From positions 1 to 64,000 of the forward strand of contig URAV01000014.1 in the NCBI GenBank assembly GCA_900545915.1: 64,000 nt of DNA, written 5' to 3'. The stretch comes from an uncultured Porphyromonadaceae bacterium (lineage in GTDB: Bacteria > Bacteroidota > Bacteroidia > Bacteroidales > Coprobacteraceae). Positions 62,494 through 64,000 of this stretch are shown piece by piece. The stretch's first letter is position 1. Each line of letters starts with the position of its first letter. Made by a program: the position numbers and the translations under genes. Below the pieces are notes generated by a model, which was not told the DNA's origin, did not search any database, and saw only the letters and a program-made list of their open reading frames with translations.

Positions 62494-64000
62494 TTATTTT
62501 TTCTTTTGAAGCTTTAAAACTTGTGCAGATCGGGCTGGTAGATACAATTTCAGCCACTCTTTCTTTTCCTTTTTATATAAAGGATCGGGAATAGAAAAAT
62601 GCTCGATTGATTCGTCAATCAATCCATATCCTCCGAATGTATAAGAATCGGTATTCAATATGGTTTTATAGCTGCCTTTGGGTGCTAAGATACCGTAATC
62701 GGTAAAGGATTTGAACGGATGGAAATTGAATATAAATAATAGATCTTTTCGTATGAATGCTAAAATCTGATCTCCTCCGTTGTCCCATAATTTGGTTATG
62801 GGACTTTGTTCAAAATGTTTTACATCTTTTACCAATTTGATCATTGCCTCGTCGAAGTTTCCTAAATATTCGTATTTAAGATCTTTTCTATCGACAAGAC
62901 TCCATTGTCTGCGGGCATATTTGTAAGACCAACCGTTACCTTCTCTCGGAAAATCGATCCATTCGGGATGACCGAATTCGTTACCCATAAAATTCAGATA
63001 GCCTCCATTGATAGTCGATAAAGTGACCAGCCGTATCATTTTGTGCAGAGACATTCCTCGATCAACGGTCATGTTGTCATCATTTTTCATCATGTGCCAA
63101 TACATTTGATCATCGATAAGTCTGAAAATAATTGTTTTATCTCCGACAAGAGCTTGATCGTGACTTTCAGCATAATTAATGGTTTTTTCATCAGACCGTC
63201 GATTGGTCAATTCCCAAAAAATTGCAGAAGGATTCCATTCTTCATCTTTCTTTTCTTTGATTATTTTAATCCAGAAATCGGGAATCCCCATAGCCATACG
63301 ATAATCGAATCCGATACCGCCATCTTCTGTTTTAGCGGCAAGCCCCGGCATTCCACTCATCTCTTCGGCAATCGTTATTGCATGAGGATTGACTTCATGA
63401 ATTAATTTATTTGCCAAAGTAAGATACGTGATTGCATTTTCGTCTTGTCCTCCGTCGTAATAATCATTATAACTGCCAAAAGCTTTTCCTAATCCGTGAT
63501 CATAATAAAGCATCGAGGTGACGCCGTCGAAACGGAAACCGTCGAATTTGAATTCTTCAAGCCAATATTTGCAGTTGGATAATAAAAAGTGAATTACTTC
63601 ATTTTTTCCATAGTCAAAACAAAGAGAATCCCATGCAGGGTGTTCTCTTCTGTGATCTCCGTAGAAAAATTGGTTGTAAGAACCATCGAAACGTCCTAAT
63701 CCTTCGACTTCATTTTTTACCGCATGAGAATGTACTATATCCATGATTACGGCTATGCCCAAAGCATGAGCTTCGTCGATTAACTGTTTCAGTTCGTCAG
63801 GTGTCCCGAAACGGGAAGAGGGAGCGAAAAAACTTGAAACGTGATACCCGAAAGATCCGTAATAAGGATGTTCCTGAATAGCCATAATTTGTATGGCATT
63901 GTATCCGTCTTTTGCGATGCGGGGGAGAATTTTTTCTCTGAATTCGTTGTAATTACCTATCCGCTCCTCTTCTTGGGCCATACCTATATGGCACTCATAA
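62494..64000 (-). CDS. glgB: 1,4-alpha-glucan branching enzyme (GH13), N-terminal part beyond the window
   Basis: The frame stays open past the ATG at 63981 (YECHIG before MAQEEERIG), which is internal to the family, so the gene runs off the right edge. The eukaryote-like GH13_8 type common in Bacteroidota: HPYYGSFGYHVSSFFAPSSR, nucleophile Asp in DGFRFDGVTSMLY, acid/base Glu in ITIAEEMSG, HD pair in YAESHDQALVGDK, NFMGNEFGHPEWIDFP, and the C-terminal beta domain. It makes alpha-1,6 branches in glycogen. The window holds about 500 of its ~670 residues. Confidence 0.93.
   Translation of the reverse strand, partial: YECHIGMAQEEERIGNYNEFREKILPRIAKDGYNAIQIMAIQEHPYYGSFGYHVSSFFAPSSRFGTPDELKQLIDEAHALGIAVIMDIVHSHAVKNEVEGLGRFDGSYNQFFYGDHRREHPAWDSLCFDYGKNEVIHFLLSNCKYWLEEFKFDGFRFDGVTSMLYYDHGLGKAFGSYNDYYDGGQDENAITYLTLANKLIHEVNPHAITIAEEMSGMPGLAAKTEDGGIGFDYRMAMGIPDFWIKIIKEKKDEEWNPSAIFWELTNRRSDEKTINYAESHDQALVGDKTIIFRLIDDQMYWHMMKNDDNMTVDRGMSLHKMIRLVTLSTINGGYLNFMGNEFGHPEWIDFPREGNGWSYKYARRQWSLVDRKDLKYEYLGNFDEAMIKLVKDVKHFEQSPITKLWDNGGDQILAFIRKDLLFIFNFHPFKSFTDYGILAPKGSYKTILNTDSYTFGGYGLIDESIEHFSIPDPLYKKEKKEWLKLYLPARSAQVLKLQKKK

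Noticed and set aside
1..64000. CRISPR arrays, tRNA/rRNA genes, insertion sequences, integrases
   Set aside because: No regularly spaced direct repeats, cloverleaf-type RNA genes, transposase or recombinase frames were found on reading.

Overview
Organism. From about base 631 on, the window is AT-rich (about 40% GC) DNA of a gut-type Bacteroidales bacterium (Bacteroidota). The evidence is SusA-type and other periplasmic/lipoprotein glycosidases, lipobox signal peptides, a FimA/Mfa-type fimbrial operon (DUF3575, DUF5119, fimbrillins, DUF4906), a type IX secretion C-terminal domain, a giant RHS protein, and many TAnnTTTG -7 promoter elements of the Bacteroidota sigma factor. A Barnesiellaceae/Coprobacter-like genome would fit, but the species cannot be fixed from this sequence. 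The first ~630 bases do not belong to it: they are GC-rich and encode, on the minus strand, the C-terminus of a clostridial dxr and the N-terminus of rseP, with a TTG start and a strong Shine-Dalgarno. The dxr homology stops dead at ~630, so I read this as a chimeric (misassembled or contaminating) contig end.

Layout. 768-5150: a transglutaminase-like lipoprotein and transketolase. 5563-16169: a polymorphic-toxin-like locus. It holds a small T9SS-CTD protein, a 2051-residue RHS/YD-repeat protein with a C-terminal HExxH zincin domain, four paralogous lipoproteins (candidate immunity proteins), four overlapping DUF3592-like membrane proteins, and a scar made of an immunity-gene tail followed by an orphan RHS tip. 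16364-20976 (minus): a SusA-like GH13 and a six-hairpin glycosidase. 21509-25274: a small ORF with a perfect Shine-Dalgarno, divergent from a B12-binding radical SAM enzyme that is followed by an SGNH-hydrolase lipoprotein. 25628-36699: a membrane-anchored AraC regulator, an invertible promoter in what looks like the OFF orientation, a six-gene fimbrial operon with an internal attenuator-like hairpin, and a clostripain-family lipoprotein. 37051-41760: FkbH-ACP-MBOAT-SGNH, a Dlt-like surface acylation cassette. 41791-64000: housekeeping genes (amidohydrolase, gdhA, a PEP/pyruvate-binding protein with receiver-like N-terminus, a coiled-coil protein, flavin reductase, small regulators, ubiE, purC, phoH, a SugE-type exporter, hppA, a ferritin-like protein, a Ca2+-type P-ATPase, and glgB running off the right edge).

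Across scales. A ~180 bp palindromic-ended repeat family (eight clear copies) is scattered through intergenic DNA. Five copies lie within ~25 nt downstream of a stop codon. Small ORFs predicted inside these repeats are artefacts. I found no tRNA, rRNA, CRISPR array, IS element or integrase. The most interesting systems are the RHS/immunity array with its recombination scar, the invertible fimbrial promoter, and the FkbH-ACP-MBOAT-SGNH cassette.
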